Positions 7,113-15,485 of a stretch of DNA of 64,000 nucleotides are shown in pieces. The translations under genes and the position numbers were made by a program. This DNA is from Oscillospiraceae bacterium (GTDB lineage: Bacteria; Bacillota; Clostridia; Oscillospirales; Oscillospiraceae), in the NCBI GenBank assembly GCA_017512485.1, contig JAFWGE010000029.1:26634-90633 (forward strand). The letters run 5' to 3'. Numbering within the stretch: position 1 is the first letter of the stretch; the number at the start of each line of letters is the position of its first letter. Below the pieces are notes generated by a model. It searched no databases, had not been told where the DNA came from, and worked only from the letters and a program-made list of their open reading frames with translations.

Positions 7113-9649
7113 AGCTGCTGATTCTTGACGGGAACAGCCTTGTTAACAGGGCTTTTTACGGCATCAATTCCCTGTCCAACAGGGAAGGGTTTCCCACCAA
7201 CGCTATTTATGGCTTTTTGAATATTTATCTTAAATTGCTGGCGGAGGAAAGGCCGGACGGCGTATGCGTGGCTTTTGATACGCCAGCGCCTACGTTCCGC
7301 AGACAGCGGTACGAGGGATATAAGGCCAGCAGGAAAGGAATGCCGGAAGAACTCGCCATGCAGATGCCATATCTTAAGCAGGTGCTTGACGCTCTTGGCG
7401 TCGCCCGGATGGAACTGGACGGCTGGGAGGCGGACGATATACTTGGTACCGCTGCCCGCGTGTGCTCCGAAAAGGGAGTACAGTGTATGCTCGTGACCGG
7501 GGATCGGGACAGCCTGCAGCTCGTGGACGACCATACGGCGGTCCGGCTCGTGCTTAACAAGGGCAAAGACAGAACGTACGACCCCGTGAGCTTCAAGGAA
7601 GAATATGGTTTTACACCTGAGAAACTCACCGACCTCAAGGCACTTATGGGCGACAGTTCGGACGAGATACCCGGCGTTTCCGGGATCGGCGAGAAGACCG
7701 CCTTGGATCTGGTGAGACGATTCGGGAGTATAGACGAGATATATCCAGCCGATGATCTCCCCGGGGTCCGGGACAGGGTAAAACAGCTTCTGCGGACGGG
7801 AGAGGAACAGTGCAGACTTTCAAAATGGCTTGCGACCATAGACAGGAACGCCCCCCTCAATTTTGACCCGGAGTCGGGATGGTCAGGCAGGGCAGACAGT
7901 GAGAAATTACGGGAACTGCTGGAAAAGCTGGAACTTCGCAGTCTCATCTCCAGACTGGTGCCCGAAGACACAGCCCGGGGGGAGACGATGGATGCGCCGG
8001 AGTGCGTTGTTCTTGACAAGGGCGGCTTTCTCGCATTTACAGAGGGCAGGCAGGGCGTATACTACGATATATTCGGCGGCTTCCTCTCCGCCGGAGCCTC
8101 AGGGGTCTGGGCGGCAGTCAGGCTGGATGAGGAAGGGACGGCGGAGGCTTTCTTCGCATCCGGAGTGGCCAAGACGGGCCACGGCATAAAGGATCAGCTT
8201 AGGAGATTAGGGATAACTGAAATGCGCGGCATAAAGATGGACACCTCCCTGGCGGCGTACATGGCGGATCCATCCCGCAGCAGCTGCTCCCTGGAGAACT
8301 GCGCCAGCTCGGAACTGGGTATCGATATTTCCTCGGGAGAACTTCCGGCGGAGCGCAGGGCAGCGCTCCGGGCACAGTGCGTCCAGATGTTGGAACAGAA
8401 GCTCGTTCCCGCAATAGAAGAGGCGGGGATGGGGGACCTTCTGAAGAACATCGAGATCCCTCTTATATGGGTGCTGTCTGATATGGAGCAGGCGGGCTTC
8501 CTTGTGGACAGACCGGGCCTTGAGAGCTTTGGCGACTGGCTGTCCGCCGCGGTGGAAGCCGAACAGGAAGCCATATATTCTCTGGCGGGAGAGAGCTTTA
8601 ATATAAACTCTACAAAGGTCCTGGGGGAGATACTCTTCGATAAGCTGGGACTGCCGGCAGTAAAAAAGACGAAATCGGGGTACTCCACAGATATTGAAGT
8701 GCTGGAAAAACTGGAAGGCCGCCATGAGATCATCTCACACATCATCTATTTCCGCAAACTTACAAAGCTGAAGGGTACCTACGCCCAGGGGCTCGTAAAG
8801 GCGATAGAACCGGACGGACGCATACGGACGAGCTTTAATATGACAGCCACGGCCACTGGCAGGCTGAGCTCCACGGACCCCAATTTGCAGAATATCCCTG
8901 TACGGGGACAACTGGGCAGCGAGGTGCGGAAGTATTTTGTCGCTCCAGAGGGCTGGGTGCTGGTGGACGCCGACTATTCCCAGATCGAGCTGAGGATCCT
9001 TGCACACATATCCGGGGACGAGAACATGATCTCCTCTTTCAAGAACGGGGAGGACATCCACACTGCCACCGCGGCCCAGGTGTTCAATGTGCAGCCCGGT
9101 CAGGTGACGCCGCAGATGCGTTCGAGAGCTAAAGCCGTCAATTTTGGCATCGTGTACGGCATATCCGATTATGCGCTCAGTCAGGACATAGGTGTTTCCC
9201 GCAAAGAGGCGAAGATGTATATGGACTCCTATTTCGAACGTTTCAGCGGAGTTCGCCGATATATGGACAACATAAGGGAGAAAGCCGCCCAACTGGGATA
9301 TGTTTCGACCCTGTACGGAAGACGCAGATATCTTCCGGAACTTAAATCTTCCAACAGGAATATACGGGAATTCGGACAGAGGGTGGCGCTGAACGCGCCC
9401 ATACAGGGGACGGCGGCCGATATAATCAAGCTGGCCATGATAGCCGTCCACCGGACTCTGTTGGACGGAGGTTTCAGGGCTCGGCTGATTCTCCAGGTGC
9501 ACGACGAACTTATCGTTGAAGCGCCGGCGGAGGAAGCGGAGGCGGTGAAAGAACTGCTGGTCAGGAATATGAGCACTGCGGCGGCATTGTCAGTGCCTCT
9601 GGTGGCGGACGCCTCCGTCGGCAGTACATGGCTGGAAGCGAAACCATGA
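7109..9649 (+). CDS. polA: DNA polymerase I
   Basis: PolA removes RNA primers and fills gaps in replication and repair. The 846-residue protein has an N-terminal 5'-3' exonuclease (FEN-like) domain (about 1-290, with VAFDTPAPTFR, GWEADD, TGDRDSLQL and the helix-hairpin-helix around GVSGIGEKTA). A degenerate 3'-5' exonuclease domain follows (about 300-460), in which the catalytic D-x-E pair is not seen, so proofreading is unlikely. The family A polymerase domain contains the VDADYSQIELRIL, AKAVNFGIVYG and LQVHDELIVEAP motifs. Start 7109 (ATGA overlap with cysS, GGAG upstream) is preferred to the in-frame ATG at 7097. The stop overlaps rimI by four bases. Confidence 0.96.
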   Translation: MKLLILDGNSLVNRAFYGINSLSNREGFPTNAIYGFLNIYLKLLAEERPDGVCVAFDTPAPTFRRQRYEGYKASRKGMPEELAMQMPYLKQVLDALGVARMELDGWEADDILGTAARVCSEKGVQCMLVTGDRDSLQLVDDHTAVRLVLNKGKDRTYDPVSFKEEYGFTPEKLTDLKALMGDSSDEIPGVSGIGEKTALDLVRRFGSIDEIYPADDLPGVRDRVKQLLRTGEEQCRLSKWLATIDRNAPLNFDPESGWSGRADSEKLRELLEKLELRSLISRLVPEDTARGETMDAPECVVLDKGGFLAFTEGRQGVYYDIFGGFLSAGASGVWAAVRLDEEGTAEAFFASGVAKTGHGIKDQLRRLGITEMRGIKMDTSLAAYMADPSRSSCSLENCASSELGIDISSGELPAERRAALRAQCVQMLEQKLVPAIEEAGMGDLLKNIEIPLIWVLSDMEQAGFLVDRPGLESFGDWLSAAVEAEQEAIYSLAGESFNINSTKVLGEILFDKLGLPAVKKTKSGYSTDIEVLEKLEGRHEIISHIIYFRKLTKLKGTYAQGLVKAIEPDGRIRTSFNMTATATGRLSSTDPNLQNIPVRGQLGSEVRKYFVAPEGWVLVDADYSQIELRILAHISGDENMISSFKNGEDIHTATAAQVFNVQPGQVTPQMRSRAKAVNFGIVYGISDYALSQDIGVSRKEAKMYMDSYFERFSGVRRYMDNIREKAAQLGYVSTLYGRRRYLPELKSSNRNIREFGQRVALNAPIQGTAADIIKLAMIAVHRTLLDGGFRARLILQVHDELIVEAPAEEAEAVKELLVRNMSTAAALSVPLVADASVGSTWLEAKP

Positions 9650-10106
9650 CACTGCATATAAAGACCATAGGTCCGGAATGTCTGGACAGGCTGGAGGAAC
9701 TGGAGAATGTTTGCTTCGGGAACCAGGCCTGGAGCAGGAACTCGCTGGAGTTCTCATTGAACGACCCGGTCCAGACCTGGTTCGGGTGCTTCTGTGAAGG
9801 ACAACTGGCGGGATACGCCGGAGTGCAGTGCGCGGGCGGCGCCGGATATATAGGGAATGTGGCTGTAGACCCGGATTTCAGAAGAATGGGAGCGGGTAAA
9901 AGTCTGCTGGCGGCTATAGACGCACTGGGGCAGAGAGATCGCTTGAAGAGGTCACTCTCGAGGTGAGGCAGAGCAACGCCGCGGCCATCGCCCTTTACGA
10001 GGGGGCGGGGTACTTCCGGGTGGGCCTCAGGAACGGATATTATGACGATCCCAGGGAAGCGGCCGTGCTGATGACAAAATATTATGCGGGGAGAGATGAG
10101 AAATGA
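9646..10106 (+). pseudogene. rimI: Ribosomal protein N-acetyltransferase RimI, broken by a one-base frameshift
   Basis: This GNAT-family acetyltransferase would acetylate the N-terminus of ribosomal protein S18. The first part (9646 to about 9930) reads MTLHIKTIGPECLDRLEELE and includes the acetyl-CoA site RRMGAGKSLL. The frame then runs into a TGA at 9964. The missing half continues in the -1 frame: LEVRQSNAAAIALYEGAGY, a GLRNGYYDD stretch and a stop at 10104-10106. Adding one G to the GGGG at 9927-9930 gives a smooth 153-residue protein, a normal RimI length. Both ends keep tight overlaps, ATGA with polA and ATGA with tsaD. A sequencing deletion is as likely as true inactivation. Start 9646 is chosen over an in-frame 9628 for the overlap. 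Confidence 0.88.
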
Positions 10107-11104
10107 TCATCCTTGCGGTGGAGAGTTCCTGTGACGAGACCGCCGTTTCGGTAAGCAGGGACGGCAGGACGATACTCAGCGACGAGGTCCTGTCCCAGGC
10201 TGATCTGCACGCGGTTTACGGCGGGGTCGTGCCGGAGATCGCCTCCAGAAAACATATCGAATCTGTCGCCGCTCTGGCGGAAATGGCAGTAAAAAAAGCC
10301 GGGATATCCCGGAGCGAGATAAATGCGGTGGCTGCAACTTATGCCCCCGGGCTTATAGGCGCCGTGTTGGTGGGGCTCAGCTTTGCCAAGGGCGCGGCAT
10401 ATGCCCTGGGAGTGCCCCTCATAGCTGTTCACCATATGCGAGGACACATTGCGGCAAATTACGTGGCGTTCCCGGAACTGGAGCCGCCCTTTATCGCCCT
10501 TGTCGTGTCCGGTGGTCACAGCTTTATAGCGGACGTTACCGGATACACTGAAATGCGAATCATGGGGACAACCAGGGATGACGCTGCCGGAGAGTGTTTC
10601 GACAAATGTGCCAGGGTCCTGGGGCTTCCGTATCCGGGCGGAGCTGCGATGGACAAGCTGTCCCAGGGGGGAAATGACAAAAAATACCTCCTGCCAAGAG
10701 CAAACGTGGCGGGCAACAGGCTGGATATGTCGTTTTCCGGATTGAAGACAGCCGTGATCAACCTGGTCCATAACGCCGAACAAAAGGGGGAAGAAATAGA
10801 CCGCCCGGGGCTGGCGGCGTCTTTTGCCGCTGCCGTAAGTGATGAACTTATCTCCCGCACGATGGATGCAGCAGCACAGGCGGGACGTGACCGGATCTGC
10901 GTATGCGGCGGCGTTGCGGCCAACAGCCGCGTAAGGAAGGATCTGGCCGACGCGTGCCGGAAGAACGGCTATACGCTTTTCGCCCCCCCTCTTAAGCTGT
11001 GCGGAGACAACGCTGCAATGATCGCGTGTCAGGCGTACTACGAATACCTTGCCGGCAATACGGCGGAACTGGATGTAAACGGTTTTGCCAATATGGAAAT
11101 ATAA
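10103..11104 (+). CDS. tsaD: tRNA N6-threonylcarbamoyladenosine transferase TsaD
   Basis: TsaD works with TsaB and TsaE to transfer threonylcarbamoyl to A37 of ANN-decoding tRNAs. The 333-residue ASKHA-fold protein shows the opening ILAVESSCDETAVSV, the metal-binding HHMRGHIAANY, the phosphate loop VVSGGHS and the C-terminal CGGVAANSRVR and CGDNAAMIA. The neighbouring rimI often accompanies tsaD and tsaB in bacteria, but tsaB and tsaE are not within the window. It ends the cysS-polA-rimI-tsaD unit and is followed by a strong terminator. Confidence 0.97.
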   Translation: MIILAVESSCDETAVSVSRDGRTILSDEVLSQADLHAVYGGVVPEIASRKHIESVAALAEMAVKKAGISRSEINAVAATYAPGLIGAVLVGLSFAKGAAYALGVPLIAVHHMRGHIAANYVAFPELEPPFIALVVSGGHSFIADVTGYTEMRIMGTTRDDAAGECFDKCARVLGLPYPGGAAMDKLSQGGNDKKYLLPRANVAGNRLDMSFSGLKTAVINLVHNAEQKGEEIDRPGLAASFAAAVSDELISRTMDAAAQAGRDRICVCGGVAANSRVRKDLADACRKNGYTLFAPPLKLCGDNAAMIACQAYYEYLAGNTAELDVNGFANMEI

Positions 11105-11123
11105 CAGAGTGCGATCAGATAAT

Positions 11124-11167
11124 AACCGGGGCCTGACAGAACGGAAGTTCTGTCGGACCCCGGTTTT
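11124..11167. terminator. Terminator between tsaD and mreB
   Basis: AACCGGGG...GACAGAAC (11124-11142) pairs with GTTCTGTC...CCCCGGTT (11147-11165) around a GGAA loop, followed by TTTT. It lies between convergent genes. Confidence 0.85.
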
Positions 11168-11269
11168 GAACTCCAGATCCGGGACCTGTTAGAGTCCCGT
11201 GATGAAAGACTGAGGATGGAGCAGGAAATACGGGCTGATCCTGAACGGACCGGCGGCAACGGGGGCGCA

Positions 11270-12325
11270 TTACTGCATCCCTCTGGAGAGCTGCTTCCTT
11301 CTGAGGAAGTTGACTGTGCCGTCCTGCATTTTGTCGAGGCTGTCCAACATTTTCCCGGTGCCATAGGCCACGCAGGAGATGGCGTCATCTGCTACGCGTG
11401 TCTGTATGCCCACGCGGGCTTCGATCACTTTGTCCATGCCCCATATCAGGCTTCCTCCGCCGGTGAGAACAATGCCGTTTGAGGAGATATCCCCCACCAA
11501 CTCCGGCGGGGTGCGTTCCAGCACGCCGTGTATAGCGTCAAAGATCCTGTTGCATACCTCCTCGAAGGCGGTTATCGTCTCTTCCGAGGTGAGGGTTATC
11601 ACCCTGGGAAGCCCGGTCAGCATGCAGCGGCCTTTCACTTCGCAGCTAAGCTCTTTGGGGCGTGGGAACACACAGCCAATGGACGTTTTTACGGCTTCTG
11701 CCGTCTGTTCCCCTATAAGGACGTTATGCTTGCGCTTGACGTATTTAATAAGGGCTTCATTGAAAGCGTCGCCCGCCACCTTGATGGATGCGTCTTCAAC
11801 GATGGAATTGAGGCTCAGAACGGCAATATCCGTGGTGCCGCCGCCTATATCCACCACCATGTGACCGTCCGGATGGGATATATCCATGCCGGCGCCTATG
11901 CTGGCGGCGAGGGGCTCTTCAATAAGGTACACACGTCTGGCTCCTGCCTGTATCCCGGCGTCTATGACGGCCCTCTCTTCAACCTCGGTGATGCCGCCTG
12001 GCACGCATATGAGTACTCTGGGTTTGAAAAATCTGAACCCGGTCACGCGGCGGATGTACTCCCTGAGCATACGCTCCGTCATTTCGTAATCCGATATGAC
12101 GCCATCCCTCAATGGGCGTATGGTCACCACGCTGCCCGGCGTACGGCCCAGCATCTTCTGGGCCTCCTCGCCTATTTTTAGCAGACGGCCGGTGGATTTG
12201 TCCAGTGCTACGATGGAAGGCTCCCTGAGGACTATGCCCTTATCCTGTACGTATACAAGGATAGACGCCGTGCCCAGGTCTATGGCGATATCCTTTGTGA
12301 TCTTGATATTTGAGAAATCAAACAT
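11270..12325 (-). CDS. mreB: Rod-shape determining protein, MreB/Mbl family
   Basis: MreB is the bacterial actin that directs peptidoglycan synthesis along the cell length. The protein is about 351 residues. It carries the N-terminal phosphate-1 motif DIAIDLGTASILVYV, the phosphate-2 stretch VVDIGGGTTDIAVLS and the adenosine motif GIVLTGGGSLIWGMDK. The start MFDFSNIKITKDIAID at 12325 has AAGGAT upstream and fits the family; an in-frame start 42 bases upstream adds an unrelated leader. No mreC or mreD follows, so this is a stand-alone copy and could be Mbl or an extra MreB. It is transcribed from its own promoter, towards tsaD. Confidence 0.92.
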   Translation of the reverse strand: MFDFSNIKITKDIAIDLGTASILVYVQDKGIVLREPSIVALDKSTGRLLKIGEEAQKMLGRTPGSVVTIRPLRDGVISDYEMTERMLREYIRRVTGFRFFKPRVLICVPGGITEVEERAVIDAGIQAGARRVYLIEEPLAASIGAGMDISHPDGHMVVDIGGGTTDIAVLSLNSIVEDASIKVAGDAFNEALIKYVKRKHNVLIGEQTAEAVKTSIGCVFPRPKELSCEVKGRCMLTGLPRVITLTSEETITAFEEVCNRIFDAIHGVLERTPPELVGDISSNGIVLTGGGSLIWGMDKVIEARVGIQTRVADDAISCVAYGTGKMLDSLDKMQDGTVNFLRRKQLSRGMQ

Positions 12326-12425
12326 GGGAATACATCCTTTATATGTTCTGAGCGCCGGGCGCTCCACTTATCATGGCTGTCGTGGGGAGTGATCCCGAGG
12401 CGGATGAACGCGGCCCGGGATATAT

Positions 12426-12431
12426 ATTATA
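12426..12431 (-). promoter_or_regulatory. Candidate -10 element for mreB
   Basis: TATAAT read on the minus strand, about 100 bases before the mreB start and just downstream of comF. A good -35 is not seen (TTCCAT at 17 bases is the best), so this is tentative. Confidence 0.35.
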
Positions 12432-12464
12432 ACAGAATACCGCGGAGGATGGAACACAGAACAA

Positions 12465-13109
12465 TCAGTCCCTGGCCGCGGAAACAGCAAATATTACTCG
12501 AACGCCGGCTTTTTTGAGTACTCCGGAAGCGGCGGCTACTGTACTGCCGGTGGTTATGATGTCATCAACGAGCAATACAGAAGCGTCCTTTGCCTGAAAA
12601 GGCGAGATGGCGCGGAAAACGCCGGAAAGGTTTGTCAGGCGTTCTTTGCGGCTGAGGGAAGATTGAGGCCTGACGTCTTTGATCTTCTCCAAAAGCGGGG
12701 CACACGGAATGTTCAGTTCCTTCGAAAGCTCTTCCGCGAGGCATCTGGCCTGGTCATAGCCTCTTTTTCGAAGACGGGCCCTGCTGAGAGGGACCCAGGT
12801 AATACAGTCTATACGACCTTTTATGTCGCTCCTGACGCTGTCCGCCATGGCCCGGGCGAAAAAACGGGCATAGCCTTTCCTGCGTGAGAACTTGAAACGA
12901 AGGAGAGCGCTTCGGACAGCCCCGGCATAATGATACGGTGCACAGGCCGCAGAGCATGAAGGCGCGGCCGGAATGCTGAAGTGTCCGCTTCGGGGGAGTG
13001 CGGCGCTGCATCTGGAACAGCTGCCGTACTCGTTTATATCGGAGACTTTTCGGCAGAAAATGCATTTGGGAGGAAACAGACGGTCCAGGAGCCGTGTGGC
13101 CGGATCCAT
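12465..13109 (-). CDS. comF: ComF family phosphoribosyltransferase-like protein
   Basis: ComF/ComFC proteins support DNA uptake in competence and possibly other DNA-processing roles. The 214-residue protein has an N-terminal zinc-ribbon pair, CIFC (about residue 16) and CSRC (about residue 31). A type I phosphoribosyltransferase domain follows, whose PRPP-binding loop VLLVDDIITTGST is intact near residue 180. KRGYDQARCLAEEL and RKERLTNLSGVF are typical of the family. Its start overlaps the stop of recD2 on the same strand, so the two are co-translated. No ComFA helicase gene is present, and a competence role here is not shown. Confidence 0.88.
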   Translation of the reverse strand: MDPATRLLDRLFPPKCIFCRKVSDINEYGSCSRCSAALPRSGHFSIPAAPSCSAACAPYHYAGAVRSALLRFKFSRRKGYARFFARAMADSVRSDIKGRIDCITWVPLSRARLRKRGYDQARCLAEELSKELNIPCAPLLEKIKDVRPQSSLSRKERLTNLSGVFRAISPFQAKDASVLLVDDIITTGSTVAAASGVLKKAGVRVIFAVSAARD

Positions 13110-15313
13110 CAGAGGCTTCCTTCCGCCAGACGGGCGCGCAGTCCGCTGTACCTGTTCCTCTGCTTGTCGTTTTCACACATACGGGCGATGGCGCGTTCAT
13201 CTCCCGCTATTACAAGCAGCTCTTTCGCACGGGTCACACCGGTATAAAACAGACTTCGTATCTCAAGCGGCTTCGGCACCGCGCATACTGCAAAGACTAC
13301 GGCGGTGAACTCGCTGCCCTGGGCTTTATGTACGGTTATAGCCCAGGCTGGTTCAAGATCGGGCAGGTCATCCATGGTGTATTCCACGCAGTGGTCGTCA
13401 AAATCTACGATAACGGTTTCGGAAAACAGATCAATGCTTTTTACTGTGCCGATATCTCCGTTGAACACGCCGGAACCCGGTATGCCGGGACCGTCGGAGA
13501 GCCATATCAGGTCGTAATTGTTTCGTATCTGCATTACCCTGTCTCCCACGCGGAAGATGCTGTTGGGCTGGCGCAGCTCCGCCTTGCCCTGAGACGGGGG
13601 ATTGAGGGCGTCGCGCAGCATGGAGTTCAGCATCACGCTGCCGCACGGCCCTTTTCGGGTGGGGGTGATGAGCTGTATCTGCTGAAGCGGTATCCCCATT
13701 TTTTCCGGCAGGCGGGAAGCAAACAGTTCCACACAGGTCCTTGCAGCGTCCTCGGGGTCGTTCCTGGGAAGGATGAACAGGTCTGAACCCATGCGCCGCT
13801 GGGGCGGTTCCCCGGAACAGATGCCGTGCGCGGCTTTTACGATGCCGCTGTCCTGGGCCTGGCGGAACACCCTGGAAAGACGCACGCAGTTTATGCTCTC
13901 ACTGCGGATCACGTCACTCAACAGACGGCCGGGTCCTACGGAGGGGAGCTGATCCGGGTCTCCTATCATTATCATGCGGCAGCCCTCCGGCAATGCTTTC
14001 AGAAGAGCCGCCATAAGCTCTATATCGACCATAGACGTCTCGTCCATGATCACCGCGTCGGCGTCCAGAGTGTTTCCGGAGCCCTTTATGAATACCGTCT
14101 CATCTCCGATGCCGGATTGTGCCTGAAGCAGACGATGGACCGTGTATGCGTCGTATCCGGTCAGCTCACTCATCCTTTTGGCAGCCCTGCCGGTGGGGGC
14201 GGTGAGAAACACCCGCATGCTCATCCGCCTGAAAAGCTCTATTATGCCTTTTATCGCGGTAGTCTTACCGGTACCGGGACCCCCGGTAATAAGGATAACG
14301 TTTGAGACGGCTGCCGCTTTGATGGCGTCAAGCTGCTCTTTCGCGTATTCTATCCCGAGGCTGGTCTGGATTTCTTCCAGCATCCTGCTCAGCCCGGGAG
14401 GCGGAGGCTGGATAGTCCCCGCCATACTCAGCAGCCTGCCGGCTGCATAGGACTCGGCGTCGTACAAGGAGGGAAGATAGCACGCGTGTTCCCCGGCTAC
14501 GTCGTCGGCCATGATGTACTCATTCTCAATAAGGAGATCGAGGCATGAGGATATTAGTTCCTGACTGACTCCTATCAGTTCTGAGGAGGCTGTGATAAGT
14601 TTCCCTCTGGGCAGGAACACATGTCCGTTGGACAAATTGTGCCTGAGAACGAAAAGAAGCGCGCCGGACGCCCTTCTGGGATCGGTCTCGCTGAGACCCA
14701 GGGACAAAGCGAAATCGTCCACAGGGCCGAAAGGTGCGGCAAACTGGGGATAAAGCAGGATATAGGGGTCGGCTCTTATGGCGTCTCCCGCGGACTCGCC
14801 GTAAACACTGTAAAGCTTCACCGACAGTGTCGGCGAGAGCCCGTGAGAGGACAGCATCTGGGATAGGAGCCGTAATCCCGCCTGCCTTCTGAATGCCCGG
14901 CCGAATTGCCTCGCCTTATCAGCGCTGATGCCTTTGATGGCTGTCAGACGTTGGGGGTCGTTTTCTAATATATCCAAAGAGTTCTCGCCGAACATGTCGA
15001 CAATGCTTTCAGCCGTCTTTGCGCCTATCCCGCGGATCGCCCCGCTGGACAGATATGCCAGTATATCGGAACGCGCGGAGGGCACGGAACGCTCCACATA
15101 TTCAGCCTTGAACTGCTGACCGTAGGTGGCGTGGTTCGTCCAGCGCCCCTGAAGCAGAAGGTTTTCGCCTGCGGCGGCCAGGGGTATAGTCCCAACGGCA
15201 GTGACTTCACTTCCGTCGCAGTCCAAAAGGACAACGGCATAACCGTTTTCCGGGTTGCGGTACGTGACCCTTTTGATAACTCCCTCTATGGACTCGAATA
15301 TATCTTCGACCAT
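13109..15313 (-). CDS. recD2: SF1B DNA helicase RecD2
   Basis: RecD2 is the stand-alone relative of RecD: a 5'-3' DNA helicase active in repair and replication-fork maintenance, without RecBC. The 734-residue protein has an OB-like N-terminal segment (about 1-80). Helix-hairpin-helix repeats follow at about 85-200 (IRGIGAKTAESIVDMFG, IKGISADKARQFG). The helicase core has Walker A ITGGPGTGKTTAIKGI near residue 345, the DEAD-type box VIMDETSMVDIELM, and IGDPDQLPSVGPG. The late motif AITVHKAQGSEFTAVVF is present too. The N-terminal extension separates it from RecD of RecBCD. GGAGGG lies upstream of the ATG, but at a long 12-base spacing. Confidence 0.95.
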   Translation of the reverse strand: MVEDIFESIEGVIKRVTYRNPENGYAVVLLDCDGSEVTAVGTIPLAAAGENLLLQGRWTNHATYGQQFKAEYVERSVPSARSDILAYLSSGAIRGIGAKTAESIVDMFGENSLDILENDPQRLTAIKGISADKARQFGRAFRRQAGLRLLSQMLSSHGLSPTLSVKLYSVYGESAGDAIRADPYILLYPQFAAPFGPVDDFALSLGLSETDPRRASGALLFVLRHNLSNGHVFLPRGKLITASSELIGVSQELISSCLDLLIENEYIMADDVAGEHACYLPSLYDAESYAAGRLLSMAGTIQPPPPGLSRMLEEIQTSLGIEYAKEQLDAIKAAAVSNVILITGGPGTGKTTAIKGIIELFRRMSMRVFLTAPTGRAAKRMSELTGYDAYTVHRLLQAQSGIGDETVFIKGSGNTLDADAVIMDETSMVDIELMAALLKALPEGCRMIMIGDPDQLPSVGPGRLLSDVIRSESINCVRLSRVFRQAQDSGIVKAAHGICSGEPPQRRMGSDLFILPRNDPEDAARTCVELFASRLPEKMGIPLQQIQLITPTRKGPCGSVMLNSMLRDALNPPSQGKAELRQPNSIFRVGDRVMQIRNNYDLIWLSDGPGIPGSGVFNGDIGTVKSIDLFSETVIVDFDDHCVEYTMDDLPDLEPAWAITVHKAQGSEFTAVVFAVCAVPKPLEIRSLFYTGVTRAKELLVIAGDERAIARMCENDKQRNRYSGLRARLAEGSL

Positions 15314-15485
15314 AATCGTTCTGCTCCCTCCGGGACGGTATAGGGTGAGACCTTTTGCCGGGAATGCGGGCGTATCCCGGCGGAACCATAATAATATCCG
15401 TAATCCATTCCCACATCCGTGAGGACGATACTGGCTACTGGCGAAGAGGAAACTCGATCACGGCACAGGCGTGGAGAGTGACGCG

